A stretch of DNA of 43,598 nucleotides, from the IMG/VR virus record IMGVR_UViG_3300025914_000022, positions 1-43,598 of that record. One strand, given 5' to 3'. The DNA is from a virus. The first letter of the stretch is position 1. Every line of letters begins with the position of its first letter. Shown here one piece after another: positions 28,395-36,157 of this stretch. A program made the position numbers and the translations under genes. The notes under the pieces are model-generated. The model was not told the origin of the DNA and did no database searches. It worked only from the letters and a program-made list of their open reading frames with translations.

Positions 28395-28628
28395 ATGCTC
28401 CGGTCGAACGGTCATTGGTACACCGTCTTTCGCCCTCCCCCCGCGATCCGAAAGGTGATCTGGGCCGAAGCCCGCTGGCGCCGCAAAACCGATCGCTTCA
28501 GCCCCTATGTCGATATCGAGACCGCCGATCGTCGCTCCACCAGCGTTTTCGGCTGCTTCGCCACAGCGCTCCCTTGGAACCGTCCGCACGCAAAAAAGCC
28601 GCCGCCTCCATTACGGAAGCGGCGGTAG
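28395..28628 (+). CDS. Small hypothetical protein ending in terminator
   Basis: 77 residues, with Trp/Arg-rich N-terminal half (NGHWYTVFRPPPAIRKVIWA; EARWRRKTDRFSPYVDIETA). It starts three bases after the upstream stop. The last 11 residues (KKPPPPLRKRR) are encoded by the hairpin of the late-operon terminator, so this gene either really ends there or its C-terminus is accidental. No family recognised. Confidence 0.5.
   Translation: MLRSNGHWYTVFRPPPAIRKVIWAEARWRRKTDRFSPYVDIETADRRSTSVFGCFATALPWNRPHAKKPPPPLRKRR
28592..28625 (-). terminator. Rho-independent terminator of late operon
   Basis: On the minus strand CCGCCGC (28625-28619) pairs with GCGGCGG (28605-28599), loop of 13, followed by T6 (28597-28592). 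It lies 36 bases past the last minus-strand gene (28662) and so closes the late transcript. No T-run on the plus side. Confidence 0.85.
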
Positions 28629-28661
28629 GCCCACAGGCGACAGGACGGGGCCGCAGGGATT

Positions 28662-29030
28662 TCAGGGAAACTTCAGGCCACCTTGGCGCATCAGCACATA
28701 AATCGTGAAGGCGAACATGGCGATGCCGTACCAGTTGGCGATGGCCCAGCCGACAATGCCGACGGCTCCTTGCTGGATCGCAAGGCGATCTTCCATGCTG
28801 CGCACCCGTTCCGTCAGCGCCGCCACATCGGCGCGGGTGTCCTGCATCTCGACGCGGATCATGCGCTCTCCTATTTCCTGGAGGCGGTCATTCATTTTCT
28901 CCCCGTTGGAATCGATGCGCTTAATGGCGTCCTGAATCGAACGCAGAACCAGGATCTCCGCCTCTTTGAGGACGCGGGCATCATCAACGGGCATCAGCAA
29001 TTCGCCGGCAGGCATTATTTCGGTTTCCAT
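28662..29030 (-). CDS. Coiled-coil protein with C-terminal membrane helix
   Basis: 122 residues. A long amphipathic helix or coiled coil (about 20-85: IQDAIKRIDSNGEKMNDRLQ, VAALTERVRSMEDRLA) is followed by one transmembrane segment (about 90-112: VGWAIANWYGIAMFAFTIYV). This is the arrangement of XhlA-type lysis-associated membrane proteins. As the last gene of the lysis cluster it probably assists holin function or timing. No signal peptide. Confidence 0.65.
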   Translation of the reverse strand: METEIMPAGELLMPVDDARVLKEAEILVLRSIQDAIKRIDSNGEKMNDRLQEIGERMIRVEMQDTRADVAALTERVRSMEDRLAIQQGAVGIVGWAIANWYGIAMFAFTIYVLMRQGGLKFP

Positions 29031-29236
29031 CCGCAGACGGCCGCTCCAGCGGCATCATGTTCGCGGATCTGGCGGCGTGTTGCGTCAGTGTCTTGCTTGG
29101 AATAGGTGATCGGCCCGAAGACGCCACAGGCCGCCACCTTCGACAGTTTCTGCCAATCAGTCTCGCTGCCACCCGTCAGGTTGCTGCAACCCGCCAGGAG
29201 CAGAATCGCGAGCGCGAGCAGCAGCGCGAGCAGCAT
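29015..29236 (-). CDS. Lipoprotein, outer-spanin candidate
   Basis: About 73 residues from ATG 29236 (an in-frame start at 29308 is possible). A signal peptide (MLLALLLALAILLLAGC) with lipobox LAGC places the lipidated Cys at position 17. The mature part TDWQKLSKVAACGVFGPITY...HDAAGAAVC belongs to a lipoprotein family common in alphaproteobacterial phage lysis clusters (C-x-x-F-x-P-I-x-x-S...DT...T). Its start lies inside the upstream helical gene in another frame, the Rz/Rz1 arrangement, supporting an outer-membrane spanin role. Overlaps the next gene by 16 bases. Confidence 0.68.
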   Translation of the reverse strand: MLLALLLALAILLLAGCSNLTGGSETDWQKLSKVAACGVFGPITYSKQDTDATRRQIREHDAAGAAVCGWKPK

Positions 29237-29384
29237 TGCCGGCGGCGATATCGGCCAAGGCGGCTTTGGTGATACGGGCAAAAGCATCGGCCCTCCCCTC
29301 GTCAGCAAGCTTTTGCTCGCGCGCCAGGCTCGCGAGCGTATTGACCAGCTCCAGCAAGGCCAGGAAGGCCTGCAGCCAGGTCAC
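29157..29384 (-). CDS. Inner-spanin candidate
   Basis: 75 residues from a GTG overlapping the holin stop (GTGA). The N-terminal helix (MTWLQAFLALLELVNTLASL) is hydrophobic enough to be a membrane anchor, followed by a long Ala-rich helix (DAFARITKAALADIAAGNAA) that could span the periplasm. It overlaps the lipoprotein gene by 80 bases in a different frame. Length, topology and overlap match an i-spanin, but the sequence family itself is not diagnostic. Confidence 0.55.
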   Translation of the reverse strand: MTWLQAFLALLELVNTLASLAREQKLADEGRADAFARITKAALADIAAGNAARAAARARDSAPGGLQQPDGWQRD

Positions 29385-29560
29385 GAAGAGGCCGGCTTGT
29401 TCGGCACGAAGTAGGTCAGGATGCCGGCGATCAGCGCGCCGATCGTCGCCTGCAACGTCGGGTCCTCCAGGAAGGTCGGCACCGGCACGTGCAACAGCAC
29501 AAGGATAGAGAGCAGCGCGCCGAGGAAGGCGGCGATCGCCTTGTCAAAGGTCGTAATCAT
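29381..29560 (-). CDS. Holin-like two-helix membrane protein
   Basis: 59 residues: MITTFDKAIAAFLGALLSIL continues as VLLHVPVPTFLEDPTLQAT and ends IGALIAGILTYFVPNKPASS. Two hydrophobic segments (about 7-25 and 39-52) are joined by a short Pro-containing loop, with a short polar tail. Size, topology and place (between endolysin and spanin-like genes) fit a class II holin that opens the inner membrane for endolysin release. The start is ATG 29560; the stop overlaps the next GTG. Confidence 0.75.
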   Translation of the reverse strand: MITTFDKAIAAFLGALLSILVLLHVPVPTFLEDPTLQATIGALIAGILTYFVPNKPASS

Positions 29561-29568
29561 GGGAGGCC

Positions 29569-29772
29569 TCAGTCGATTTCTTCGATGATGATGCGGCGGG
29601 TGTCGGTGACGTAGAGCGAGAGCACTTCGCCCTTTTCGACGATGTCGGCGGGCCGCTCGTCTTCAGCGCCCCACTCGCGCTCGCCCGGCACGGTGACGAC
29701 CGAATCTTGTGTGATCACCTTCACGCGCCTGTGGTTCTGTTTCGGCAGGACGATATGGACCGTCGTCGTCAT
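29569..29772 (-). CDS. Small beta-rich hypothetical protein
   Basis: 67 residues, ATGA overlap with the endolysin gene. Alternating hydrophobic pattern (TTTVHIVLPKQNHRRVKVIT; VLSLYVTDTRRIIIEEID) suggests an all-beta fold. No membrane segment. It sits inside the lysis cluster, but no lysis role can be seen; small proteins of this type are common near endolysins. Confidence 0.65.
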   Translation of the reverse strand: MTTTVHIVLPKQNHRRVKVITQDSVVTVPGEREWGAEDERPADIVEKGEVLSLYVTDTRRIIIEEID

Positions 29773-30221
29773 GGGCTCGCTCCGTAGGGGTTGAGGAATT
29801 GCTTGCGCTCAGCCTTGCGACGGCCGAGCAGGATCGGCTTGCCGCCGGCATTGGCCCACATCAGGAAGGCTTCGGCGGCGCCGGCCCGATCGCCGGCATT
29901 AAGTTTGCGCACCAGGGTCGAACGGGCGAAGGCCTCATCGCCGATGTTGAAGGCGAGCGAGACCAGGGCGTCGAACTCGTGATCGGCCAGCGGCACATGC
30001 ACGGCGCCCGACACCGCCGCTTCGAACTTGGCGAGGTCGTGCGACAGGATCTGATCGGACTGGCTCGGCGTGATCGTCATGCCGGCCACCGGCACCGGCG
30101 CTCCCGCCGCAGCGGTGTGGCCGACGCCGATCGTCCAGATGCCGACGGCGTCGCGATAGGCCTTCAGACGCGCGCCCTCGCGCTGCGTGATCAGGGCCCG
30201 GCCCCGCGCAGTGGTTTGCAT
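29769..30221 (-). CDS. Endolysin (GH24 lysozyme)
   Basis: 150 residues. The catalytic triad of T4/P21-type lysozymes is present with exact spacing: E15, D24, T30 in the segment ITQREGARLKAYRDAVGIWT, followed by IGVGHT. The C-terminal half carries DHEFDALVSLAFNIGDEAFA and TLVRKLNAGD, then GLGRRKAER-type ...LLGRRKAERKQFL. It cleaves the glycan strands of peptidoglycan. No signal-arrest-release segment is visible, so it needs the holin for export. First of the lysis genes in transcription order. Confidence 0.93.
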   Translation of the reverse strand: MQTTARGRALITQREGARLKAYRDAVGIWTIGVGHTAAAGAPVPVAGMTITPSQSDQILSHDLAKFEAAVSGAVHVPLADHEFDALVSLAFNIGDEAFARSTLVRKLNAGDRAGAAEAFLMWANAGGKPILLGRRKAERKQFLNPYGASP

Positions 30222-30236
30222 GACGAAAGCTTTCGG

Positions 30237-31748
30237 TTAGAGGCGCTGATAGACCATCATCGACCAGGAATCGCCCGCGCGCGGCGAGAGCTGGCCGGAG
30301 GAATTGGCGCCCTTGACACTGAATCCGGTCGTCGTCTTGTTGTAGAGGGTGACGCCGGTGTTGCCGACCGCCGGGTTGCCTTCCGAGACGACATCGACAT
30401 GGTAATTGGCATTCACGCAGGCGATCGTGAACGTGAAAACCATGCCGGCCGTTACTGAATCATAGGAAACGCTGGCCAGATTGTTGCCCGCGGTGATCGT
30501 CGGCGACGAGCCCCAGAGCCCATAGCCCTGCGCAAAGAGCGACAGGGCCGAGCCGCTGACGCTCGTGCCGAACGAATTGAGGTAGCCGTACATCACCACC
30601 GAGGTGATGGCCGAACCGCTCGCCACGCCCTGGCCGAGGAAGACGACGCGCACCGTCGAGGTGCCGGCACCGGTGCCCAGATACATCTGCCCGGCGGTGA
30701 TGTCGTAAGTGTACTGACCCGAGGTCGTCGAGATCGAGCCGCCGCGCTGATAGAGCGGGCGCAGCGTCGTGTTGACCACGGCCGAGGTCTGCAGGTTCCA
30801 GCCGAAATAGGTCGTCGTGCTCGCCGTCGCCGTCCAGGTCTGATTCGTCGAGATCGAGGCGATATAGTTGACCAGGCCGTTGGCGCCGTAGCCGCCCGAG
30901 CAGGTCACCACCAACGGTGTGGTGGTCAGCCCTTGCGACAGCAGCGAGAGCGAGGCCGACGAGGTCGGGAAAAACGAGGGATTGCCGCTCGAATCCTTCG
31001 GGCCAGACAGGATCGTCTGCGGCACAGACACGAAGGTCGAGGACGGCGTGACCAGCGCCTGGCCGGAGGCGAGAAAGGCGCCGATGATGCGATAGACGCC
31101 AGCGCCCGCAAACCAGACCAGATAGACGTCATTGGTCGCCGTGGTGATGTCGGCGCTGCCAGGGCAGACGATCGAGGCCGAATTGGTGATGGTGTTGACG
31201 CCGTTGAACTTGACATAGAACAGCGTCTGCACCGTGCGCGCCGTCGACCCGAAATTGGTGATGGTGGCGCCCGAGCCGGTGACGTTGACCAGGCCGTTCG
31301 GCACCGTGCCGATATCGACGCTGGCCGCCGCCGCGACATCGACGAAAATGCCGAGCGGCTGGCGCACATTGTAGACGTTGGTGCCGTCCGTCAGAAAATA
31401 GGCGGCATAGCTGCGCGGCAGGATCTGCGAAGTACCGCCGCCCGCCGAAGCGATGGTGACGGTGAAATTGCCGGTGGTCGAGTTGAGGAAGATGAAAAAG
31501 CCGCCGACGGCCGGAATCGTCACGGTGACGTTGGCGGTCAGGACGCCGGTAAAGGAAATGGCGAGGTTTTGCGTCTGCGCCGTCGACAGCGTCACCGGCG
31601 AGGCCGCGAGCGCAATCGAGGTGGTCGAGCCCAGGCACTGGTCGACCAGGGTGAAGACGGCCGTGTTCAGCTCGGAACCCCAGGTGCCGGAATTGTCGCC
31701 GGTGCCCTGCAGCTCGAGATGCTTGTTGGTGGTGAAGGTTGACGCCAT
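30237..31748 (-). CDS. Tail fibre protein
   Basis: 503 residues, low in charge and rich in Thr, Ser, Gly and Val, as in beta-helical or beta-prism fibres. The N-terminus MASTFTTNKHLELQGTGDNS followed by GTWGSELNTAVFTLVDQCLG is a known attachment-type start of phage tail fibres. The C-terminal half is repetitive beta sequence and ends PRAGDSWSMMVYQRL. It is probably trimeric and binds the host receptor. It lies between the endolysin and the ejection-protein genes. Confidence 0.85.
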   Translation of the reverse strand: MASTFTTNKHLELQGTGDNSGTWGSELNTAVFTLVDQCLGSTTSIALAASPVTLSTAQTQNLAISFTGVLTANVTVTIPAVGGFFIFLNSTTGNFTVTIASAGGGTSQILPRSYAAYFLTDGTNVYNVRQPLGIFVDVAAAASVDIGTVPNGLVNVTGSGATITNFGSTARTVQTLFYVKFNGVNTITNSASIVCPGSADITTATNDVYLVWFAGAGVYRIIGAFLASGQALVTPSSTFVSVPQTILSGPKDSSGNPSFFPTSSASLSLLSQGLTTTPLVVTCSGGYGANGLVNYIASISTNQTWTATASTTTYFGWNLQTSAVVNTTLRPLYQRGGSISTTSGQYTYDITAGQMYLGTGAGTSTVRVVFLGQGVASGSAITSVVMYGYLNSFGTSVSGSALSLFAQGYGLWGSSPTITAGNNLASVSYDSVTAGMVFTFTIACVNANYHVDVVSEGNPAVGNTGVTLYNKTTTGFSVKGANSSGQLSPRAGDSWSMMVYQRL

Positions 31749-31894
31749 CGCCCCGCCCGATCGAAGAACGGGGGGTCCTCAAACGCGAAACGGCCAGCGC
31801 AAGCGCCAGCCGTCCCGCAATCTACCACTAGGCCACCCGCCCTGCCACTACGCGAAGGAGAGTGTCATTATGGTACTGAGAAGCCCCCTTCGGG
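31749..31894 (-). promoter_or_regulatory. Structured spacer upstream of tail fibre gene
   Basis: 146 bases between the 1,420-residue protein and the tail fibre. On the minus strand there is an imperfect hairpin ACGGCTGGCGCTTGCGCTGGCCGT (31805-31782 region) followed by short T-tracts, possibly an attenuator. Then comes CCCCCG...CGGGCGGGG directly before the ATG, which would pair the purine-rich translation start region. A stretch GGTGGCCTAGTGGTAGA looks like a tRNA D-arm, but no cloverleaf forms. Confidence 0.4.
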
Positions 31895-34800
31895 TCAACC
31901 GGCGGGTTGCGCCGGGCCCTGATTTTGCACATGGCTGCCGGCGAGTGCCGCCCGCAGCAATTTCGTCCTCAGGCCCAGGCCCGTCATGCCGGCGTCCTTG
32001 GCGTGCGCCATCTGCATGAAGGTGCGGCCCATCTCGGGATTGAGGATCGCTTCGCGCTTGAGCTGCTCGACGCTGGCAAAGCCGGCCTTGCGCAGCTCGC
32101 CGATCGAATAGCCCACACCCGCCGCCGGCACGCCGCCGATCAGCCAGCCGAGCCCGGCGAACATTTTTGAGGTCAGATCCTTTTGGGCATAGTTCTGAAA
32201 GGCCCGCTTCAGCGTGCCGCCGGCCGGCTGCGCCCCCGGCTCCTCCACCTTGCCCAGCTCCCGCGTGCGGGCCGAGCGCGCCATATCTTCCGCCACGGCA
32301 TTGACCCGCGCCAGCTGATCGGGCGCCAGCACCGCCTGCAGCCCGGCCTGATGCTTGCGCACATAGTCGCGGAATTCCTTTTCCTTCAGCGCCAGCTCGC
32401 TGTCCGAAAGGCTTTTGGTGCCGGTCTGGCGGTTGAAGATGTGATCGAGCACGCCCTGCCGCAGGCCTTCGATCGCATCGGCGTTGCCGTGCGTGGCCCG
32501 CATCAGTTCCTGCAGCTTGCCCACGCCCCCCTGGCCCTCCAGGATCTGGCCGAGCTTTTTGGCGACATCGGCGCCGGCGGTCAGATGCATGATCTTGCCG
32601 GCTTCCGACTTGGCGAAACCATCCGCCAGGGCCCGGCGCGTCGTCACCGCCTCTTCCATCGCCCGTTCGGCGCCGGCATAGGAATCGAACCGGGCCAGAA
32701 AACCCGGCCGCGCCTGTTCCATGGCTTGGATCGCCGAATCATGGTCGGCGCGCCAGCGGTCATATTTGGCCGGGCTCAGCCGCCCGTCCTGGCCGAGTTT
32801 GCGCTGCAGCGACAGCGCCGCGGCCGATTCGAGCGCGTCGAGGCCGGTCTTGCTCTTGCCGGTGAAGGCGACATAATCGTTGATCGCATTCGCGCCACTG
32901 GCGCCGCTCTTCCACAGATGATCGGGCAGGCTGTCGTCCGTGATCTTGTAGGGCGACGTCTTGTAGGGGGCGCGCTGCAGCAGGCCCTTGACCGGGCGCT
33001 TGCGCTCCATGAAGGCCTTGTATTCGGCATCCGCCTTGCGCAGGCCCTCGAGCTGCTGGCGGCTGGCCAGTTCCGGCCCGGCCGTCTCACCGGCGCCAGT
33101 GGCGAAACTCGGCGCCGCTTCCTCGCCTTCCTTACCGAGTTTGTCGACCGTCGCTTTCAGGACGTCCTTGGCCGGCAGTGCCTCACCGAAGAGCCGATCG
33201 CCGGCGGTGTTCTTCAGGGCGTTTTCGGCATAACGCTGCAGGTTGTCGGCGATCTTCTGCTCGCCGGCCAGCCGGGTGCCGGCCTTGGTTTGCGAAAACA
33301 ACAGGTCGTGCGCCGCGGCATCTTCGCCCAAGAGCGAGGCCTGATCCAGGATCGACTGCGCCGAAAAGCCCTTGGCGCGGGCCTGCATCACCGCATGCAG
33401 GTCGGTCAGGAGCGCGTCGGTGATGTCGTGGTCGGCGGCGATGCCGCCGGCCTTGGCGGCCTCGCGCATCTTGGCCCAGATCGGCGCCGCCTTGACCATG
33501 CCGTTGGCGATGGAGCGCACCGTCGGGTCGGGCGTGGCGAAAGCCTGCTCGATCACCGAGCGGTCGCCGAAAGCCTTCATGGTCAGCGCAGCATTGATGC
33601 GGTCGCGCCCGGGCTTTGTCAACGCGCCCTTGGCGTCCACCAGGTCGGCGCGCTCGTTCGCCGGCAGCTTGGCCATGAAGGCGCGGACGAAGTCGCCATT
33701 CTCTTCCGAGAGAAGATCCCCGCCGCGCGCCCGCTGCAGCACGTCGTCGCCGAGCAGCTTGGCATCGCTCGCCGCCTTCTCGACGCCGCTGCGGCCGAGC
33801 CCCTGATTGAGGGCGGCCGAGCCGGTCATGTATTCGCGCGCCTTCGGCGACAGCGCCGTGGTGCGCCGGGCGATCAGCACCGGGCGCTGATAGCCGGAAA
33901 CGTCATAGCCCTGCGCCTGCAGCCACTGCCGATAGGCTTCATTGTTGCCCTTGGCATAGCGCTGCGCCAGCGCCAGGGTGCGGCCATTGCCGCTTTCCAC
34001 GACATTGTCGGGCCCGACCAGCGGCGCGCCGGCATTGATTTCGCTGGAGCGGCCGAGCCGTTCGGGCTGCAGGCCGTTCGCCATCTGATTGACCTGATCC
34101 TGCGCCGCATAGCCCGAACGATCGCGCGGCTGCAGCTCGGCCGGATAGTCCGGATTGGCCCGGAAATCGGCATCGTGCGAAGTCTTCAGGTCGGCGAGGT
34201 CGGCCAACTCATAGCGCACATCGACGGCGCCGCCGGGATAATGCAGGCGCCCGGCGCCTACCGGCCCGGTTTGTGCGGCGGCAGGGGCTGGCGGCGTGCC
34301 AAATTCTCGTAGGCCCTGATCGCCTGCGCCATTTGAAAGTCGCTTTGCGCCCGCGCTTCCTTCCACAGGGCTTGGAGCAGGCCCGGCCGCTGCCACGGCT
34401 CTTGCCGGCTCATTGCGTCCTGTATCAGTTTCAGATGCGGGGCGGTTGTATTCGTCGACAACTTTCTTGATCCTGGCAGCCGTCGTATCATCGGGAGCCA
34501 AAGTGCCGTTGGCAACGGCAGTTCGTTCCAAATCATCGACTTTGGCGAGAGTATCATCAATAGACGAATCGACGCCCTTTCGCAACTCGCCCATGCGCTG
34601 GTACGGCATCGCCGTATTGTCCATTTTGCGCATTTCGGCCGAAATCCAGCTCTTCAGGCTACCCAGTTCCGACAGTGGAATCTGCGGCCCCAGCGTATCG
34701 ATATGCGCCGTGATGGTCTTCTCGATCGGATCGAGCGTCTTTTGCGCCGTCGGGTTGAGCGAATCATAGGCCTTGGCCTTGGCCTCCTGCACGCCCGAGG

Positions 34801-36157
34801 TCAGGACGTTGACGGGACCATTGGCCTCGGCGGCATCGTAGAGGCCTTTCATGCGGGCCTTTTCGGCCGTATCCATGTCCTCCAGCACCGAGCGACCGGC
34901 CGCGCCGACCTTGGCCTCCTTCAGGCCACCGATTCCGACCGCTGCCTTGGCCTGATCGGCCGCCTGCGCTTGGCGCTGTAGCGCGGCCTGCGTGTCCTGT
35001 TCGATCTTCGCCGCCTGATCGCGAAACAGCTGCGGCAGGCTGGTGGCATCGCCCCGCCCGGCCCCGGTCAGGGCCTCGACGCGGGCGCGCTGCTGCTGTT
35101 CCGCCAGGTCCGCGCCTTCCTTCGTCGTCGGCCCGGCAATGCGGCCCTGCAGGCCCTGCAGGCCCGGATCGCTATAGGCTTCGCCCAGGCTCTGCGGCGA
35201 CTCCGGCAGGATGCGCTTGTCGGTCACCGGACCGGTATCGCCGATGATCGCCTGCGGATTGTCGGCCGCCTTGATCAGATCGCGGCCGACGGCGATGCGC
35301 TTGCCAGCCGTGGTCACCGGCGGCACGGCGACGCCGGCCGCCTTGCCCAGAATGCCGGGCACCGCCGCGGCGCCGAGGCCGAGGCCAGTGCCGACCAGAC
35401 CGGCGAGCGGCTTGTATTTGTCCGGCACCACCTCTTGCGCCAGGCTGCTGCCCGCCCCGGCCGCCGCGCCCAGGCGGGCATTGGCGAGCATGCTCTGCGT
35501 CGTGCCCGAACCCAAAACCGGCTCGAGCGCCGCCTTGGCGCCGGGCCCGAGAATGCCGGCGCGGGAGACCAGCGCCTCCGGCAGCACCAGCGAGGCGGCG
35601 GCGCTGGTGATGCCCTCCGCCACCCGCTCCGGGCCGTTGGCCGGGCGCGGCAGATAGTCGTTGGCGTTCAGGCCGACGGCGCTCTGCGCTTTCTGCAGCA
35701 GCGGCCCCGACACCGGCTGGTAGCCCTGCCCCTCCGGCGCGGGCGTGGAGACCATGCCGAGATCGCGGCCGAGCTGCTTGAAATAGCTCTCGCCGGTATC
35801 CGGGTTGCTGAACGGATGCAGCTTTTCCCAAAGCCCGGTCTCGACCAGGTTCGCCATGCCGGCCGGCGTATCGCTGAGGCTGCGGATCGGCCCGAACGCC
35901 GCATGCTTGAGGACACCGCCCGGCGTCGCCAGGCTCTCCTCGCCGCTCGGCGCCGGCGTACCCCCGCCCGTCGGGCTCGGCGGCAACCCTGTCGGACTTG
36001 CGGGCTGCGCCGGTGCCGGCGCGCTCGTAAAGATCGAGGCGTAGGGGTCAGCCGTGGTCGAGGGCGGCGCCGGCGTGTCCTTCGGCGTCAGCGGCGGCGC
36101 CATCGGCGTCGTCTGCGGGCTCGCGGGCCCGAAGATCGAGGCATAGGGATCGGTCAC
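31895..36157 (-). CDS. Giant virion/ejection protein with DdrB-ParB-like domain
   Basis: 1420 residues from a GTG overlapping the upstream stop. The N-terminal 75 residues are Pro/Ala/Ser-rich with a repeated DPYASIF motif (residues 3-9 and 37-43). Hydrophobic Gly/Ala segments (about 215-275) could insert in a membrane. A long helical region (350-560) and a Pro-rich linker precede a domain at about 640-765 (YELADLADLKTSHDADFRAN; ...GPDNVVESGNGRTLALAQRY) that matches the DdrB/ParB-like domain of 'polyvalent' phage proteins. The rest is helical. It is probably packaged in the capsid and injected with the DNA. Confidence 0.75.
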   Translation of the reverse strand: MTDPYASIFGPASPQTTPMAPPLTPKDTPAPPSTTADPYASIFTSAPAPAQPASPTGLPPSPTGGGTPAPSGEESLATPGGVLKHAAFGPIRSLSDTPAGMANLVETGLWEKLHPFSNPDTGESYFKQLGRDLGMVSTPAPEGQGYQPVSGPLLQKAQSAVGLNANDYLPRPANGPERVAEGITSAAASLVLPEALVSRAGILGPGAKAALEPVLGSGTTQSMLANARLGAAAGAGSSLAQEVVPDKYKPLAGLVGTGLGLGAAAVPGILGKAAGVAVPPVTTAGKRIAVGRDLIKAADNPQAIIGDTGPVTDKRILPESPQSLGEAYSDPGLQGLQGRIAGPTTKEGADLAEQQQRARVEALTGAGRGDATSLPQLFRDQAAKIEQDTQAALQRQAQAADQAKAAVGIGGLKEAKVGAAGRSVLEDMDTAEKARMKGLYDAAEANGPVNVLTSGVQEAKAKAYDSLNPTAQKTLDPIEKTITAHIDTLGPQIPLSELGSLKSWISAEMRKMDNTAMPYQRMGELRKGVDSSIDDTLAKVDDLERTAVANGTLAPDDTTAARIKKVVDEYNRPASETDTGRNEPARAVAAAGPAPSPVEGSAGAKRLSNGAGDQGLREFGTPPAPAAAQTGPVGAGRLHYPGGAVDVRYELADLADLKTSHDADFRANPDYPAELQPRDRSGYAAQDQVNQMANGLQPERLGRSSEINAGAPLVGPDNVVESGNGRTLALAQRYAKGNNEAYRQWLQAQGYDVSGYQRPVLIARRTTALSPKAREYMTGSAALNQGLGRSGVEKAASDAKLLGDDVLQRARGGDLLSEENGDFVRAFMAKLPANERADLVDAKGALTKPGRDRINAALTMKAFGDRSVIEQAFATPDPTVRSIANGMVKAAPIWAKMREAAKAGGIAADHDITDALLTDLHAVMQARAKGFSAQSILDQASLLGEDAAAHDLLFSQTKAGTRLAGEQKIADNLQRYAENALKNTAGDRLFGEALPAKDVLKATVDKLGKEGEEAAPSFATGAGETAGPELASRQQLEGLRKADAEYKAFMERKRPVKGLLQRAPYKTSPYKITDDSLPDHLWKSGASGANAINDYVAFTGKSKTGLDALESAAALSLQRKLGQDGRLSPAKYDRWRADHDSAIQAMEQARPGFLARFDSYAGAERAMEEAVTTRRALADGFAKSEAGKIMHLTAGADVAKKLGQILEGQGGVGKLQELMRATHGNADAIEGLRQGVLDHIFNRQTGTKSLSDSELALKEKEFRDYVRKHQAGLQAVLAPDQLARVNAVAEDMARSARTRELGKVEEPGAQPAGGTLKRAFQNYAQKDLTSKMFAGLGWLIGGVPAAGVGYSIGELRKAGFASVEQLKREAILNPEMGRTFMQMAHAKDAGMTGLGLRTKLLRAALAGSHVQNQGPAQPAG

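Noticed and set aside
31749-31894. tRNA-like stretch (GGCCTAGTGGTAGA on the minus strand)
   Set aside because: The D-arm-like motif is there, but no acceptor pairing, anticodon arm or T-arm of normal size could be formed.
32183-34312. 709-codon plus-strand open frame antisense to the 1,420-residue virion protein
   Set aside because: It mirrors the codon pattern of a clear minus-strand gene with recognisable domains; sequence is Arg/Gly/Leu-rich without any motif. High GC makes long antisense frames common here.
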